In this document: positions 46,220-55,732 of the stretch, in pieces | Layout: the number at the start of each line of letters is the position of its first letter | Position numbering within the stretch: position 1 is the stretch's first letter | From: Ruminococcaceae bacterium YRB3002 | GTDB taxonomy: Bacteria > Bacillota > Clostridia > Saccharofermentanales > Saccharofermentanaceae | NCBI GenBank assembly: GCA_900099715.1 | Contig: FMTG01000009.1 | Span: forward strand, 1-64,000 | Direction of reading: 5' to 3' | Length of the DNA: 64,000 bases | Position numbers and translations under genes: made by a program | The notes under the pieces: generated by a model | The model's input: the letters and a program-made list of their open reading frames with translations, nothing else | The model's database searches: none | What the model was told of the DNA's origin: nothing

Positions 46220-47890
46220 TTATCCGGCTCCGTCGATCAGCTCGATCACAGTCTGAAGAGTCTTATCCCAGGTCATACGCGACCCGTAGCTTTCCACATC
46301 CGAACCCTGCCGGATCAATTCATATCTCTGAAGGTATTCTTCAACCGTGAAATGAACATATATGTCAGGTTCGATGCCCTTGCAGCTGTCATACGGATAA
46401 GTCACATTTACGGTCGGTACATACACGAACATAAAACGGCTTTCCGGAAGATAGCAGTTGCATGGCGAGCCGCTGATACCTTCGCCCTCGGTATTTGTTC
46501 CCACAAGCGTGGCATTATCATATTCCTTGCACAGTGCGCTCGCGATATCAGCTGATGAGAACGTCTGCTGCGATGTCAGAACATATATCCTGTAATCACG
46601 CGTTGCCCTGCCTTCAACGGAGAGATCCTCTGTGTAATAGAAAGTATCACCTTTGATCTCATTTTTGTTGCCGCCGGATATGAACATATCATAAAGCCTG
46701 TAGATCACCCTGTCGTAGAAGAGCTCCGTAGTACTGTTGAGCCTGCCCTCGGACACAGCTTTGAATTCCACATCTTGGCTGAAGAGCACAGGCAGCAGTT
46801 TGTCCGTAACGGTCGTGCTGATACCTCCCCCATTCGAACGCAGGTCAAGGATAACCGTCTCAGCACCTGCTTCATCCAGTGCCTTCTGAAGATCCTCAAC
46901 CAGTCTGTCTCCTTCTGAAGCTTCACAGCTGAGATAATTGATATAGACCAGTTTTCTGTCCGGATCCTTCTCTATCCTGTAGGATGAAGGCACGTCGCTT
47001 GCTTCATCTGATCCTGATGAATCACTTTCCGGTTCACCAAAAAGATCCGGATAATAGATCGATGCATCCATGCATGCCAGATCATAACCGGGGTCATCAT
47101 ACAGATCGCACGTCACGGTCGTACCATCCGGCATGAGAATCTCAGCTGTATGCTTCACTCCTATGCCGTCATTGAAGATCAGCATCCTGCGGAAGAAACA
47201 GTCATTGCCCTGATCATAAACCGGAACATACCGCTCGAAAAGCTCGAAGCACATATCCTTCGGGTCTTTCCCGTCAATGGAGACAATTTGTCCGTTCACA
47301 TATGCATCTGTACATGTAAATGCAGAGGAGCTCAATTTAACACCAACATACTTTCCGTCAACATACCTGAACAGCATCATGTTGTGATCTCTGCACACCT
47401 CTACATCGTCGCGGAAATCCTCTTTCCACGAATACGTATAGTCCTTCATCTCCTGCGTGGCAAACTGTTCAGTCAGGATAAAACCACCGTTGACAGCGTT
47501 CCTGTCATAATCCGGCAGACGCATCAGATTGTGCTCACCGGGAAGCACCGCCAGGAAGCTGGTGAGATAACCAAGGTATTCGTATTCACTCTCCGTATTC
47601 TTCACATACTCCCTGTACCGGTTGTAGATATCTTCATAGCTGATCCCGTACACTTCCTCGAACATCTCTTTACGTGGATTCTGAAGACATGCGATATCGT
47701 ACATATATTCCAGATCACGAAGCTTCTGCTCCACGGTCAGTGTTGTATCGACTTTACTCACTCCCGTGTCACGCTCCATAAAAGATAACTTAATGAGATA
47801 CGGAACAACTATGATGGCTGCCGCCACTGCAATGATCAGCACTGCCGCCTTCAGAACGGTCAGGAATCCAATTATGATCTTCTTACCCAC
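46220..47890 (-). CDS. S41-family serine peptidase, membrane-anchored
   Basis: About 556 residues. One N-terminal transmembrane helix is followed by an extracellular domain ending in the tail-specific protease fold. VILDLRSNGGG is the substrate-binding strand, and TFSSADIAS holds the probable catalytic Ser. No clear PDZ domain is seen. The GTG at 47890 is chosen: GGAGG lies 9 bp upstream, and the longer reading would run into a REP-like repeat. Confidence 0.85.
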   Translation of the reverse strand: MGKKIIIGFLTVLKAAVLIIAVAAAIIVVPYLIKLSFMERDTGVSKVDTTLTVEQKLRDLEYMYDIACLQNPRKEMFEEVYGISYEDIYNRYREYVKNTESEYEYLGYLTSFLAVLPGEHNLMRLPDYDRNAVNGGFILTEQFATQEMKDYTYSWKEDFRDDVEVCRDHNMMLFRYVDGKYVGVKLSSSAFTCTDAYVNGQIVSIDGKDPKDMCFELFERYVPVYDQGNDCFFRRMLIFNDGIGVKHTAEILMPDGTTVTCDLYDDPGYDLACMDASIYYPDLFGEPESDSSGSDEASDVPSSYRIEKDPDRKLVYINYLSCEASEGDRLVEDLQKALDEAGAETVILDLRSNGGGISTTVTDKLLPVLFSQDVEFKAVSEGRLNSTTELFYDRVIYRLYDMFISGGNKNEIKGDTFYYTEDLSVEGRATRDYRIYVLTSQQTFSSADIASALCKEYDNATLVGTNTEGEGISGSPCNCYLPESRFMFVYVPTVNVTYPYDSCKGIEPDIYVHFTVEEYLQRYELIRQGSDVESYGSRMTWDKTLQTVIELIDGAG

Positions 47891-47937
47891 TTCATAAACC
47901 CTCCAGCTTCTATAACACAAACTGTACCACAAATATT

Positions 47938-47968
47938 GGTGAAATGGGGACGGTTCCTTTTTCATCAC
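47938..47968. repeat. REP-like repeat, GTGAAATGGGGACGGTTCC type
   Basis: Begins GGTGAAATGGGGACGG and ends TTTTTCATCAC; nearly the same as 35108-35134. It sits between the S41 gene start and the feo terminator. Confidence 0.65.
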
Positions 47969-47976
47969 AAAGACGA

Positions 47977-48005
47977 ACAACCCCGGGAGAAACTCTCGGG
48001 GTTGT
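47977..48005 (-). terminator. Terminator of the feo operon
   Basis: ACAACCCCGGGAG pairs with CTCTCGGGGTTGT. On the minus strand it is followed by a short T-containing stretch. It lies about 30 bp after the last feo gene. Confidence 0.75.
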
Positions 48006-48036
48006 CCGCTTTATGGCTCATAACTTAAAATAGATA

Positions 48037-48216
48037 TTATCTCTTTTTCTGCTGGTGGCATTTTCCCGCCATGGCACAGTTGGCACATCCGCATCCGCAG
48101 GATGACTTTCCGGCCTTTCTGTCTTTGACCATACTCCATATGGCCAGCGTGACCAGTGCCGCGACTGCCAGGATAACAACAATGTTTGTTGCATTGTCGA
48201 TCAGCCATCCGATCAT
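48037..48216 (-). CDS. FeoB-associated Cys-rich membrane protein
   Basis: 59 residues, starting MIGWLIDNATNIVV. One transmembrane helix is followed by a cysteine cluster with four to five Cys (SCGCGCANC, AGKC) and a basic end. This matches the small proteins encoded after feoB in Bacillota and thought to assist iron passage. The start ATG overlaps the feoB stop as ATGA. Confidence 0.9.
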   Translation of the reverse strand: MIGWLIDNATNIVVILAVAALVTLAIWSMVKDRKAGKSSCGCGCANCAMAGKCHQQKKR

Positions 48217-50630
48217 TTTAAAGCCTCTTTCTTAGCAGGTCTTACAAGCAGGTAGATAAGTCCTGCGAGTACAACAATGGCTGCGATCAGTCCGATTACA
48301 TTGACGCTTCCTGCAAAAAGGAGACCTGTCTGGTAAACGATCAGCGATACTGCATATGCAAATACACACTGGTATCCGATGGCAAACCATGTCCATTTCG
48401 CGCTGTTCATCTCCCTCTTGATAGCACCGATAGCAGCGAAGCAGGGTGCGCAGAGGAGGTTGAAGATCAGGAATGAGAATCCTGCCAGAGGTGTAAGCCC
48501 CTCGAAATCAAGTACACCGAATACACCGACAACCTCTTCCTTGGCAACGAGGCCCATGATGGTAGCGATAGTTGCCTTGATATTAGCGAATCCTATAGGA
48601 GCAAATACCCACTTCAGAGCATTTCCGATCATGCCGAGAACTGATGCTTCGAGTTCCATATCGGGATCGAATCCGAATCCGTCGCCTGTATTGCCAAATA
48701 CCTTGCCAAGCCAGATAACAATTGAGGAGATAAGGATTACCGTTCCTGCCTTTTTGATGAAAGACCATCCGCGCTCCCACATTGATCTCAGGAGGTTGCC
48801 CAGAGTCGGCCAGTGGTATGCGGGAAGCTCCATTACAAACGGTGCAGGATCGCCTGCGAACATCTTAGTCTTCTTGAGCATGACACCGGAGACGATTACA
48901 GCTGCCACACCAATAAAGTATGTGCAGGGAGCAATCCAGCCGCCGCGCCACAATGTGTGACGGAAAAGTGCTGCTGTGATCAAAGCGATGATCGGAAGCT
49001 TAGCGCCGCAAGGAATAAATGTTGCTGTCATGATAGTCATCCTGCGGTCTCTCTGACTCTCGATCGTACGCGATGCCATGATACCCGGAACGCCGCAGCC
49101 TGATGCTACGAGCATAGGGATGAAGGACTTACCTGAAAGACCAAATCTTCTGAAGATCCTGTCGAGAACGAATGCAACTCTTGCCATATAACCGCATGAT
49201 TCAAGGAAAGCAAGGAGGAAGAACAGAACGAGCATCTGCGGAACAAATCCGAGAACTGCGCCAACACCGCCGATGATTCCGTCGACAACGAGTCCTGTTA
49301 CAAACTCATTTGCACCAATCTTCTCAAGTCCTGCTGTTGCAAGATCAGGGATACTGGGAACCCATACGCCGCCTTCAACTTCAGCTGGGTCAGGTGATGT
49401 GAATTCACCTTCTTCATCAAGTGCGCCTGAAGCTGTCAGAGCTCCTGCGAGATCAAATCCCTTCTCATCGAACTCATCGGCATAGAAACCGAAGTCTTCT
49501 TCAAATGCACCAAAGTCAGCTTCCTCGAAGTCACCCTGGAGATTGTCAGCACCGGCAATATCTGCCTCCACTGCACTGTCGATAACAGCCTTTACTTCGT
49601 CAACAAATACTGATTCGCCTGCCCATTCATCGACCTGCTCATCGTACTTTGACTGCCCGATTCCAAACAGATACCAGCCATCGCCAAAGAGGCCGTCGTT
49701 TGTCCAGTCAGTTGCACCGGTACCAAGAGTAATCATCGCAATGTAGTAAACGAGCCACATGATAACCGCAAATATGGGAAGAGCCAGGAATCTGTTCGTT
49801 ACGATCTTGTCGATCTTATCCGATGTGGTTGCAGAGACCTTGGACTTCTTCTTATAACATGTCTTTATGATGGAGGCTATGTAAACATATCTCTCATTCG
49901 TGATGATCGATTCGGCATCGTCATCAAGCTCCTTCTCAGCAGCGGCGATATCCTTCTCGATATGCTCCATCTTCTCCTTGGAGATGGCAAGCTTCTCAAT
50001 GATCTTCTCATCTCTCTCGAAGATCTTGATAGCGTACCATCTCTGCTTGTCATCATCCATATCGTGGAGAACAGCCTCTTCGATATGTGCAAGAGCGTGC
50101 TCAACAGGGCCTGAGAATGTGTGGGGAGGTACTGTCTTTGTTCCCTCTGCAGCCTTGATCGCTTCTTCGGCAGCCTCGTTTATTCCGGTACCCTTAAGAG
50201 CTGATATTGAGACAGCCTTGCATCCCATCTGTTTTCCCAGCTCAGCAAGATCGATCTTGTCGCCGTTCTTCTCCACAAGATCCATCATGTTGACTGCCAT
50301 CACAACAGGAATGCCAAGCTCTGTCAGCTGTGTTGTAAGATACAGGTTACGCTCCAGGTTAGTACCGTCAACGATGTTAAGGATAACATCCGGCTTCTCA
50401 TCAATAAGATAATTACGTGCTACCACTTCCTCAAGAGTATATGGGGAGAGTGAGTAGATACCGGGAAGGTCTGTGACCGTAACGCCATCGTGCTTCTTAA
50501 GCTTACCTTCCTTCTTCTCAACAGTTACGCCCGGCCAGTTGCCGACGAACTGGTTGGAACCCGTCAATGCGTTGAAGAGTGTTGTCTTACCGCAGTTAGG
50601 GTTACCCGCTAATGCTATTCTGATGTTCAT
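48213..50630 (-). CDS. feoB: Ferrous iron transporter FeoB with acidic loop insertion
   Basis: 805 residues. The N-terminal G domain has GNPNCGKTT (G1), DLPGIYS (G3) and NMMD (G4). A membrane domain with Gate motifs follows (VDGIIGGVGAVLGFVPQM and SCGYMARVAFVLDR). Residues about 305-435 form a long extracytoplasmic insertion rich in Asp/Glu (for example DFEEADFGAFEEDFG) between the first helices, much larger than usual. It imports Fe2+. It is preceded by two feoA genes and followed by the Cys-rich helper. Confidence 0.96.
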   Translation of the reverse strand: MNIRIALAGNPNCGKTTLFNALTGSNQFVGNWPGVTVEKKEGKLKKHDGVTVTDLPGIYSLSPYTLEEVVARNYLIDEKPDVILNIVDGTNLERNLYLTTQLTELGIPVVMAVNMMDLVEKNGDKIDLAELGKQMGCKAVSISALKGTGINEAAEEAIKAAEGTKTVPPHTFSGPVEHALAHIEEAVLHDMDDDKQRWYAIKIFERDEKIIEKLAISKEKMEHIEKDIAAAEKELDDDAESIITNERYVYIASIIKTCYKKKSKVSATTSDKIDKIVTNRFLALPIFAVIMWLVYYIAMITLGTGATDWTNDGLFGDGWYLFGIGQSKYDEQVDEWAGESVFVDEVKAVIDSAVEADIAGADNLQGDFEEADFGAFEEDFGFYADEFDEKGFDLAGALTASGALDEEGEFTSPDPAEVEGGVWVPSIPDLATAGLEKIGANEFVTGLVVDGIIGGVGAVLGFVPQMLVLFFLLAFLESCGYMARVAFVLDRIFRRFGLSGKSFIPMLVASGCGVPGIMASRTIESQRDRRMTIMTATFIPCGAKLPIIALITAALFRHTLWRGGWIAPCTYFIGVAAVIVSGVMLKKTKMFAGDPAPFVMELPAYHWPTLGNLLRSMWERGWSFIKKAGTVILISSIVIWLGKVFGNTGDGFGFDPDMELEASVLGMIGNALKWVFAPIGFANIKATIATIMGLVAKEEVVGVFGVLDFEGLTPLAGFSFLIFNLLCAPCFAAIGAIKREMNSAKWTWFAIGYQCVFAYAVSLIVYQTGLLFAGSVNVIGLIAAIVVLAGLIYLLVRPAKKEALK

Positions 50631-50662
50631 GAGTAATATGTTCCCCCTCAGTTATTATTTCT

Positions 50663-50884
50663 TCACTCGACTTCGATCATCTCTGCATCCGCTTTGCGCA
50701 GTGACAGCTCATATCCTCTTACCGTGACCTCTACAGGGTCTCCGAGGGGAGCAACCTTGCGGATATAGACAGATGTCTTCTTTGTGATGCCCATATCCAT
50801 GATGCGCCTCTTCACGGCACCTTCCCCATGGATCTTCACTACGGTTACAGTGTCACCGATCTTAACGTCCCTCAATGTCTTCAC
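50663..50884 (-). CDS. feoA: FeoA domain protein
   Basis: 73 residues, an SH3-like beta-barrel. KRRIMDMGITKKTSVYIRKVAPLGDPVEV is the FeoA signature. It is the second of two consecutive feoA genes, 17 bp after the first. Confidence 0.95.
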   Translation of the reverse strand: MKTLRDVKIGDTVTVVKIHGEGAVKRRIMDMGITKKTSVYIRKVAPLGDPVEVTVRGYELSLRKADAEMIEVE

Positions 50885-50901
50885 TTCATAATCCTCCTGT
50901 A

Positions 50902-51114
50902 TTACACCATTATCTTGGTTGCCAATTCGTCACTCAGCGCTACCCTGCTGTCCTTGATCTGAACGATCAGATTGCCGCCGATCATATTCACGATCCTGAC
51001 TTCTCCGCCAACGTTAAAGCCCATATCGGCCAGGTGCTGCTTCATCTCAGGATTGCCGCCTATTCTCTTAATGATCTGCGGCTGGTCTATATCCGCATAC
51101 TTTAAAGGCATCAT
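50902..51114 (-). CDS. feoA: FeoA domain protein
   Basis: 70 residues, FeoA fold with MKQHLADMGFNVGGEVRIVN. It is the first gene of the feo operon, downstream of two DtxR-like palindromes. It differs clearly from the second FeoA, so the two have diverged. Confidence 0.93.
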   Translation of the reverse strand: MMPLKYADIDQPQIIKRIGGNPEMKQHLADMGFNVGGEVRIVNMIGGNLIVQIKDSRVALSDELATKIMV

Positions 51115-51139
51115 AATCTCCTCCTGAACTGTAAATATA

Positions 51140-51155
51140 GTTAGCTCTGGCTAAC
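51140..51155. promoter_or_regulatory. DtxR-like operator, GTTAGC-N4-GCTAAC
   Basis: A perfect palindrome, 26 bp before the first feoA start. It is paired with a second site 14 bp away. It probably represses the feo operon when iron is bound to the regulator encoded next door. Confidence 0.8.
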
Positions 51156-51169
51156 CGTTAGTGATTATA

Positions 51170-51185
51170 GTTAGCCTGTGCTAAC
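51170..51185. promoter_or_regulatory. DtxR-like operator, GTTAGC-N4-GCTAAC
   Basis: A second perfect palindrome in the feoA-dtxR intergenic region. Its position allows control of the divergent regulator gene as well as feo. Confidence 0.8.
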
Positions 51186-51270
51186 GTGTCAAGGCTTTTT
51201 TCTCATAATATGGCAAAAAAATGCCCGGTATGGTAACCTAACCCTATCTTTTATTATTAGGGGGCTATAC

Positions 51271-51651
51271 ATGGCAATACAGGAATCCGGTGAGATGTAC
51301 CTCGAGACTATATATGTTCTGTCACAGTCATCTGATGAGGTGCGCAGCATAGATATCGGCAAATATATGGGCTTTTCCAAGCCTTCGGTCAGCAGGGCAA
51401 TCGGTGTACTCAAGAAGAACGGCTATGTCTCCATTGATGAGCAGGGGCATATCCAGCTGACTGACGCCGGCAAAAAGATAGCCAAGACCATCTACGAACG
51501 CCATACAGTCCTTACAGAAATGCTGATCAGCCTCGGTGTTGATAAGGAGACCGCCACTGAGGATGCATGCAGGATCGAACACTACATAAGCGATAAATCA
51601 TTCAAAGCAATAAAGAAACACATGAAGGAATACAAGACAGACAGGAAGTAG
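51271..51651 (+). CDS. DtxR/MntR-family metal-dependent repressor
   Basis: 126 residues. A winged helix (MYLETIYVLSQS, GFSKPSVSRAIGVLKKNGYV) is followed by the dimerization helix with metal ligands typical of the family (ERHTVLTEML, EDACRIEHYIS). It has no C-terminal SH3 domain, so it is MntR-sized. TTAGGGGGC precedes the ATG. It is divergent from feo and flanked by matching palindromes, so it is the likely iron or manganese regulator of both loci. Confidence 0.92.
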   Translation: MAIQESGEMYLETIYVLSQSSDEVRSIDIGKYMGFSKPSVSRAIGVLKKNGYVSIDEQGHIQLTDAGKKIAKTIYERHTVLTEMLISLGVDKETATEDACRIEHYISDKSFKAIKKHMKEYKTDRK

Positions 51652-51710
51652 GATGTATTATTCCTGCTGGCGGATGAGCTCATGTATAAGCGCAAGAAAG
51701 AATTAAAGAG

Positions 51711-51947
51711 TCACCGTGCAGTCTCAACCGATACCAGTGTGTAACCCGTCTCTTCGATGGCGGCCCTTATCACCTGCTCATCGGGAACATCGTCCGTAAT
51801 AAAACTGCTCTCACCCTTGCGGTGGGAGCTTTTTACTTTCCTGGCTCCCGGCACAGCTCTGCGGATCGCATCATTAATATGAGCCTCGCACATTCCGCAC
51901 ATCATCCCGTCGATCTTAAGTACTGTCTTTACTCCGCTTCCAAACAT
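51711..51947 (-). CDS. Heavy-metal-associated (HMA) domain protein
   Basis: 78 residues, a ferredoxin-like HMA fold with GMMCGMCEAHI as the CxxC metal site. It is typical of copper chaperones but may bind another metal. It follows the large ABC permease by 4 bp and is probably the last gene of that transcript. Confidence 0.88.
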   Translation of the reverse strand: MFGSGVKTVLKIDGMMCGMCEAHINDAIRRAVPGARKVKSSHRKGESSFITDDVPDEQVIRAAIEETGYTLVSVETAR

Positions 51948-51951
51948 ATTC

Positions 51952-54900
51952 TTACTCCCTGTTCTTTAATACTTCTGCCGGTACTATCTTCTTGATCCTG
52001 CGTGTAAGCACAAGATTTATCACAAGATAAAGCGCTATTATCACCGCGAAAATAGCCGCGTACATCTCCGGCGTATACGTCGGGTCTATACCCACACCAA
52101 CATTGCTGACAAGGTACCTCGGATAGATATAATCCATTATCATCTTGCACAATGGAATAGATATCAGGGCACCTGCCACAACAATATAGAAATTGCCGTC
52201 CAGATACATCTTACGGACTTCCCTTCCCCTGAATCCGAAGATCTTGACCAGTGATATATTGAACGATGATCTGTCGATCATCATCTTGACCATGAGATAC
52301 ATTACAACAACGAATATCACAGAAGATGCCACCGACATCGTTATCACCATCGGACCCATCATATCGACATATATGCCTGCTGATTTCTCTATATCTTTTT
52401 TGGACATGACAGAATACAGTCTTCCGCTGTCAATGTCCAGTTCGTGATCGGAGAAGACCACATTAAAGTATTCATCATCCTCCCCGAACAGGTCACGGCA
52501 TCTGTCGATATCCATGAATACCATCAGAGATGCCGAGAAGTCAAATATCCCGGCAACACGGAATGCATACAGTCTGTCTCCGTTCTTATCCGACAGATTG
52601 AACACATCTCCCACGGAAAGCTTGTATTTGTTGGCAACGGCAGAACTCAGCACAACGTCCGTATCGTTCTCCGGCAGGTCCCCCGTATTGAAGAACGGAT
52701 TGTCTTCAGTAATACCCATCAGTGTCACATCGAAGGTGTACCCGAATATCTCTTTCTTGAGACCTTCAGCAACAGCCTCATAGCCCCCTTCAGGAACCTC
52801 TTCTGTCGGATACTTGTAGTTATACATATATTCGAATTTTGTCTGATCCACATAGTACTGCTTCACCTTGTTGCAGTACACATATGTATTCAGCGCCATG
52901 AGTGCCACAAGAAGGCTCATGAACATTCCGAGTATGACCGTAAGTCCCGCTCTCTTCTCGCGTATCATCTGTCTTATCCTGAACATGTTGATAAACTTCA
53001 ATCCGCGAATCTTGAGTTCTTTGCCACGAACAGCTTTCTTCTCGTTTCTGAGGAGCGCCAGAGGCGTCTTCATAAGTCGCTTGCGGATAACAAGCACATT
53101 GACTATCAGTGCGGTAACAGGCGGGATCACAAGACCGTAGATCAGAAGAAAAGGCGTCACCTCTATCTCCAGATCCGGCATCGAGAAATACCCCAGAGTA
53201 TCAGCCAGCTGAGCCGGTATCCCAATAGGTGTCAGAACAGCGATAAGGGTTCCTGCAACACCCGCGATGAACGATACTATAACAGGCACTCCAACATAGC
53301 TCAGAATGAGTGTCCTTCTCTTCACCCCCATCGAATATAGCGCTCCGATAACGGCACTCTCCTGATCGATCATATGAACAATGAACACCGAGATGACATA
53401 TGCAAACAGCATCACCAGCAGCACGCCGAATATAATACTTGCAGAGAGATTGATCTGAACATCATCAGCTGCCGAATCGATCCTCGGATTCTCATCATGG
53501 TCCAGAAATATCAGAAGATTGGATGTCTCAATATTGAACACTTCGTCTATGAGATCATTCGCCTCATCAGAGAATTCCTTTACACCGTCGGCAAGATCCC
53601 TGGCACCTTCCGCAAGATCAGATGAACCGTCCTTTATCTCTACGGACCCGTCATACAGCTCATCTATGCCGTCTGTGAATTCAGACACTCCGTCACGAAG
53701 CTCAGAAGTTCCGTCATGAAGTGCTGATGCACCGCTGCGCAGGGAGCTGCTGTTATTATTCAGCGTCTTGAGCCCGCCTGACAGCTGTGACGCTCCATCA
53801 CGTAATGAGGCGGCACCTGAACTGACACCTGAAGCGCCGCTCTGTATCTGCGCAAAACCTGATGCCAGACCGGAGGCAGGTTCCTCCAATTGAGATGCAA
53901 CACCTGCCACATACGGATCTTCACTTTGTGTCATTGCACTTACGGTTCCCGCAAACTCATTGACACCGGATGCATACTGCGAGGCTCCGCTGCTGAGTGA
54001 CGAAGCTCCGGAAGCAAGCGATGAGGCACCGTCTGCCAGTGATGAAGCGCCCGAGGCGGCAGAGCTTACCCCGTTAGTATATGCTCTGACTCCCTTGTCC
54101 AGCGAGGCAGCTCCGTCATCAAGAGCCTTTATTCCGTCAGTCAGATCAGGGACTGCATCGTGGAGCTCTTCCATTCCGTCATGGAATTCACCTATGCCGT
54201 CACGGAGTTCCTCCGCTCCGTCTGCAAGCTCCTCAGCACCATCCTTTAACTCGTCGATGCCTTCCAGCAATTCGTCCTTACGGCCGGTCATCCTGTCCCA
54301 GTATTCGCGAAAATACTCATCATCAACATCATCAACATCAAAATGATTATCTTCCAGGATACTCTTCAGTTCCTCATCGCTCATGACACCGTTGAGGAGA
54401 TAAGCATAGTAATACTCCTCCGAGGCGACCGGACTGCCGTTCGCATACAGGTCATCGTAAGCTTCAGGTGTCACAAATATAAGTCCGAATGAACTGCTGT
54501 CAACAACAGTATCAGTTATCTTCCTGTAAACAGTATTGTAATCCGGCGTTGCCCCTATTCCCGTTATGGTAAACTCTCTGTCACCGATCTTTACTTTACC
54601 GCCGGTCTTCACATCATTCACTTCCGCGAACCTTCTCTCGATGACCGCTTCCCTGTCGTTTGACGGAAGACATCCTTCTATGAGAGATATCTTATTGATA
54701 TTCTCTCTCACCTTGAAAACACGGAGTATCTGCTCATCATTAAGTGCATAATCAGCGTAGAACATTTTCTCGATGCTCACGCCCCTGCAGGTTATCTTAT
54801 TAAGCTCCTCAGGACGGAGCGGGACAAACACAGAGAACTCCCCGTCTTCACGGCTCAGCTCCCCGTCCCTTATCTCGGTATAATCGATTACCGTGATCGC

Positions 54901-55020
54901 CGCACCCATCAGACTGACAACAATGAATATGGAGAAAACGATCAGCAGGGCCAGCGCCGTATATCTTGTCCACCCTGCCTTAAGATCACGGAGAGCACGC
55001 TTAAACAGTATCCACCCCAT
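51952..55020 (-). CDS. Large FtsX-type ABC permease with helical repeat region
   Basis: 1022 residues. An N-terminal transmembrane helix is followed by an extracellular MacB-like domain. A long segment (about residues 245-500) repeats short DGxxEL and SGASSL motifs; such stretches occur in YhgE/Pip-like proteins and form extended helices. Two FtsX permease regions lie in the C-terminal half, each with three to four helices. With the ATPase gene 1 bp upstream it forms an ABC system, type VII-like, probably acting on an envelope or extracellular substrate. Confidence 0.88.
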   Translation of the reverse strand: MGWILFKRALRDLKAGWTRYTALALLIVFSIFIVVSLMGAAITVIDYTEIRDGELSREDGEFSVFVPLRPEELNKITCRGVSIEKMFYADYALNDEQILRVFKVRENINKISLIEGCLPSNDREAVIERRFAEVNDVKTGGKVKIGDREFTITGIGATPDYNTVYRKITDTVVDSSSFGLIFVTPEAYDDLYANGSPVASEEYYYAYLLNGVMSDEELKSILEDNHFDVDDVDDEYFREYWDRMTGRKDELLEGIDELKDGAEELADGAEELRDGIGEFHDGMEELHDAVPDLTDGIKALDDGAASLDKGVRAYTNGVSSAASGASSLADGASSLASGASSLSSGASQYASGVNEFAGTVSAMTQSEDPYVAGVASQLEEPASGLASGFAQIQSGASGVSSGAASLRDGASQLSGGLKTLNNNSSSLRSGASALHDGTSELRDGVSEFTDGIDELYDGSVEIKDGSSDLAEGARDLADGVKEFSDEANDLIDEVFNIETSNLLIFLDHDENPRIDSAADDVQINLSASIIFGVLLVMLFAYVISVFIVHMIDQESAVIGALYSMGVKRRTLILSYVGVPVIVSFIAGVAGTLIAVLTPIGIPAQLADTLGYFSMPDLEIEVTPFLLIYGLVIPPVTALIVNVLVIRKRLMKTPLALLRNEKKAVRGKELKIRGLKFINMFRIRQMIREKRAGLTVILGMFMSLLVALMALNTYVYCNKVKQYYVDQTKFEYMYNYKYPTEEVPEGGYEAVAEGLKKEIFGYTFDVTLMGITEDNPFFNTGDLPENDTDVVLSSAVANKYKLSVGDVFNLSDKNGDRLYAFRVAGIFDFSASLMVFMDIDRCRDLFGEDDEYFNVVFSDHELDIDSGRLYSVMSKKDIEKSAGIYVDMMGPMVITMSVASSVIFVVVMYLMVKMMIDRSSFNISLVKIFGFRGREVRKMYLDGNFYIVVAGALISIPLCKMIMDYIYPRYLVSNVGVGIDPTYTPEMYAAIFAVIIALYLVINLVLTRRIKKIVPAEVLKNRE

Positions 55021-55021
55021 A

Positions 55022-55723
55022 TCAGAGATCCTCCAGTTCAGCAGCCGGAGTCTTGGATTCGTTGTAGTAGTCCTTGTATACCTCTCCGTCCTTGAGATAG
55101 ATTACATGATCCACCATATTCTTGATGGAGTTATTGTGAGTGACTATCAGCATTGTAGTTCCGTACTGTCTGTTGATCTTCTCAAGGAGCACCAGGATAT
55201 CACGCGATGTTTTGGAATCGAGCGCCCCTGTGGGCTCATCGCACAAAAGCACCTTGGGATTCTTGACCAGGGCTCTGGCGATAGCACATCTCTGCTGCTG
55301 GCCGCCTGACAGCTGTGACGGAAACTTGTGCTGATGTTCTGTCAGACCGAGCACATCAATAAGCTCATCCATCTTGAGGGGATCTCTGGTCAGATATTCA
55401 CATACCTGGATATTCTCCCTGACTGTCAGATTGGGGACAAGATTGTAGAACTGGAATATGAATCCAAGATTATCTCTTCTGTAATCAGACAGCTTCTCGC
55501 CCTTCAGTCTCTCGACCAGTGTTCCTGCAACGCCCACACTTCCCGAATCAATACCGTCAAGACCGCCTATACAGTTGAGGAGCGTTGATTTACCTGAACC
55601 TGACGTACCCTGGATCACGCACATCTCACCTTTGCCGATCTTTATGCTTACGCCCTTGAGGACCTGGACAAAGCTTCCTCCCTCACCGTAGGATTTCTTA
55701 AGATCTTTTGTCTCAATATACAT
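55022..55723 (-). CDS. ABC transporter ATP-binding protein (MacB/LolD type)
   Basis: 233 residues with Walker A GTSGSGKST, Q-loop, signature QLSGGQQQR, Walker B VLLCDEPTGALD and the H-loop VTHNN. The LolD/MacB subtype pairs with FtsX-fold permeases, here the next gene. Confidence 0.95.
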   Translation of the reverse strand: MYIETKDLKKSYGEGGSFVQVLKGVSIKIGKGEMCVIQGTSGSGKSTLLNCIGGLDGIDSGSVGVAGTLVERLKGEKLSDYRRDNLGFIFQFYNLVPNLTVRENIQVCEYLTRDPLKMDELIDVLGLTEHQHKFPSQLSGGQQQRCAIARALVKNPKVLLCDEPTGALDSKTSRDILVLLEKINRQYGTTMLIVTHNNSIKNMVDHVIYLKDGEVYKDYYNESKTPAAELEDL

Positions 55724-55732
55724 ATGAACCTC

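Noticed and set aside
47891-47980. Upstream extension of the S41 peptidase
   Set aside because: The extra residues come from a REP-like repeat, and the GTG at 47890 has a good ribosome site.
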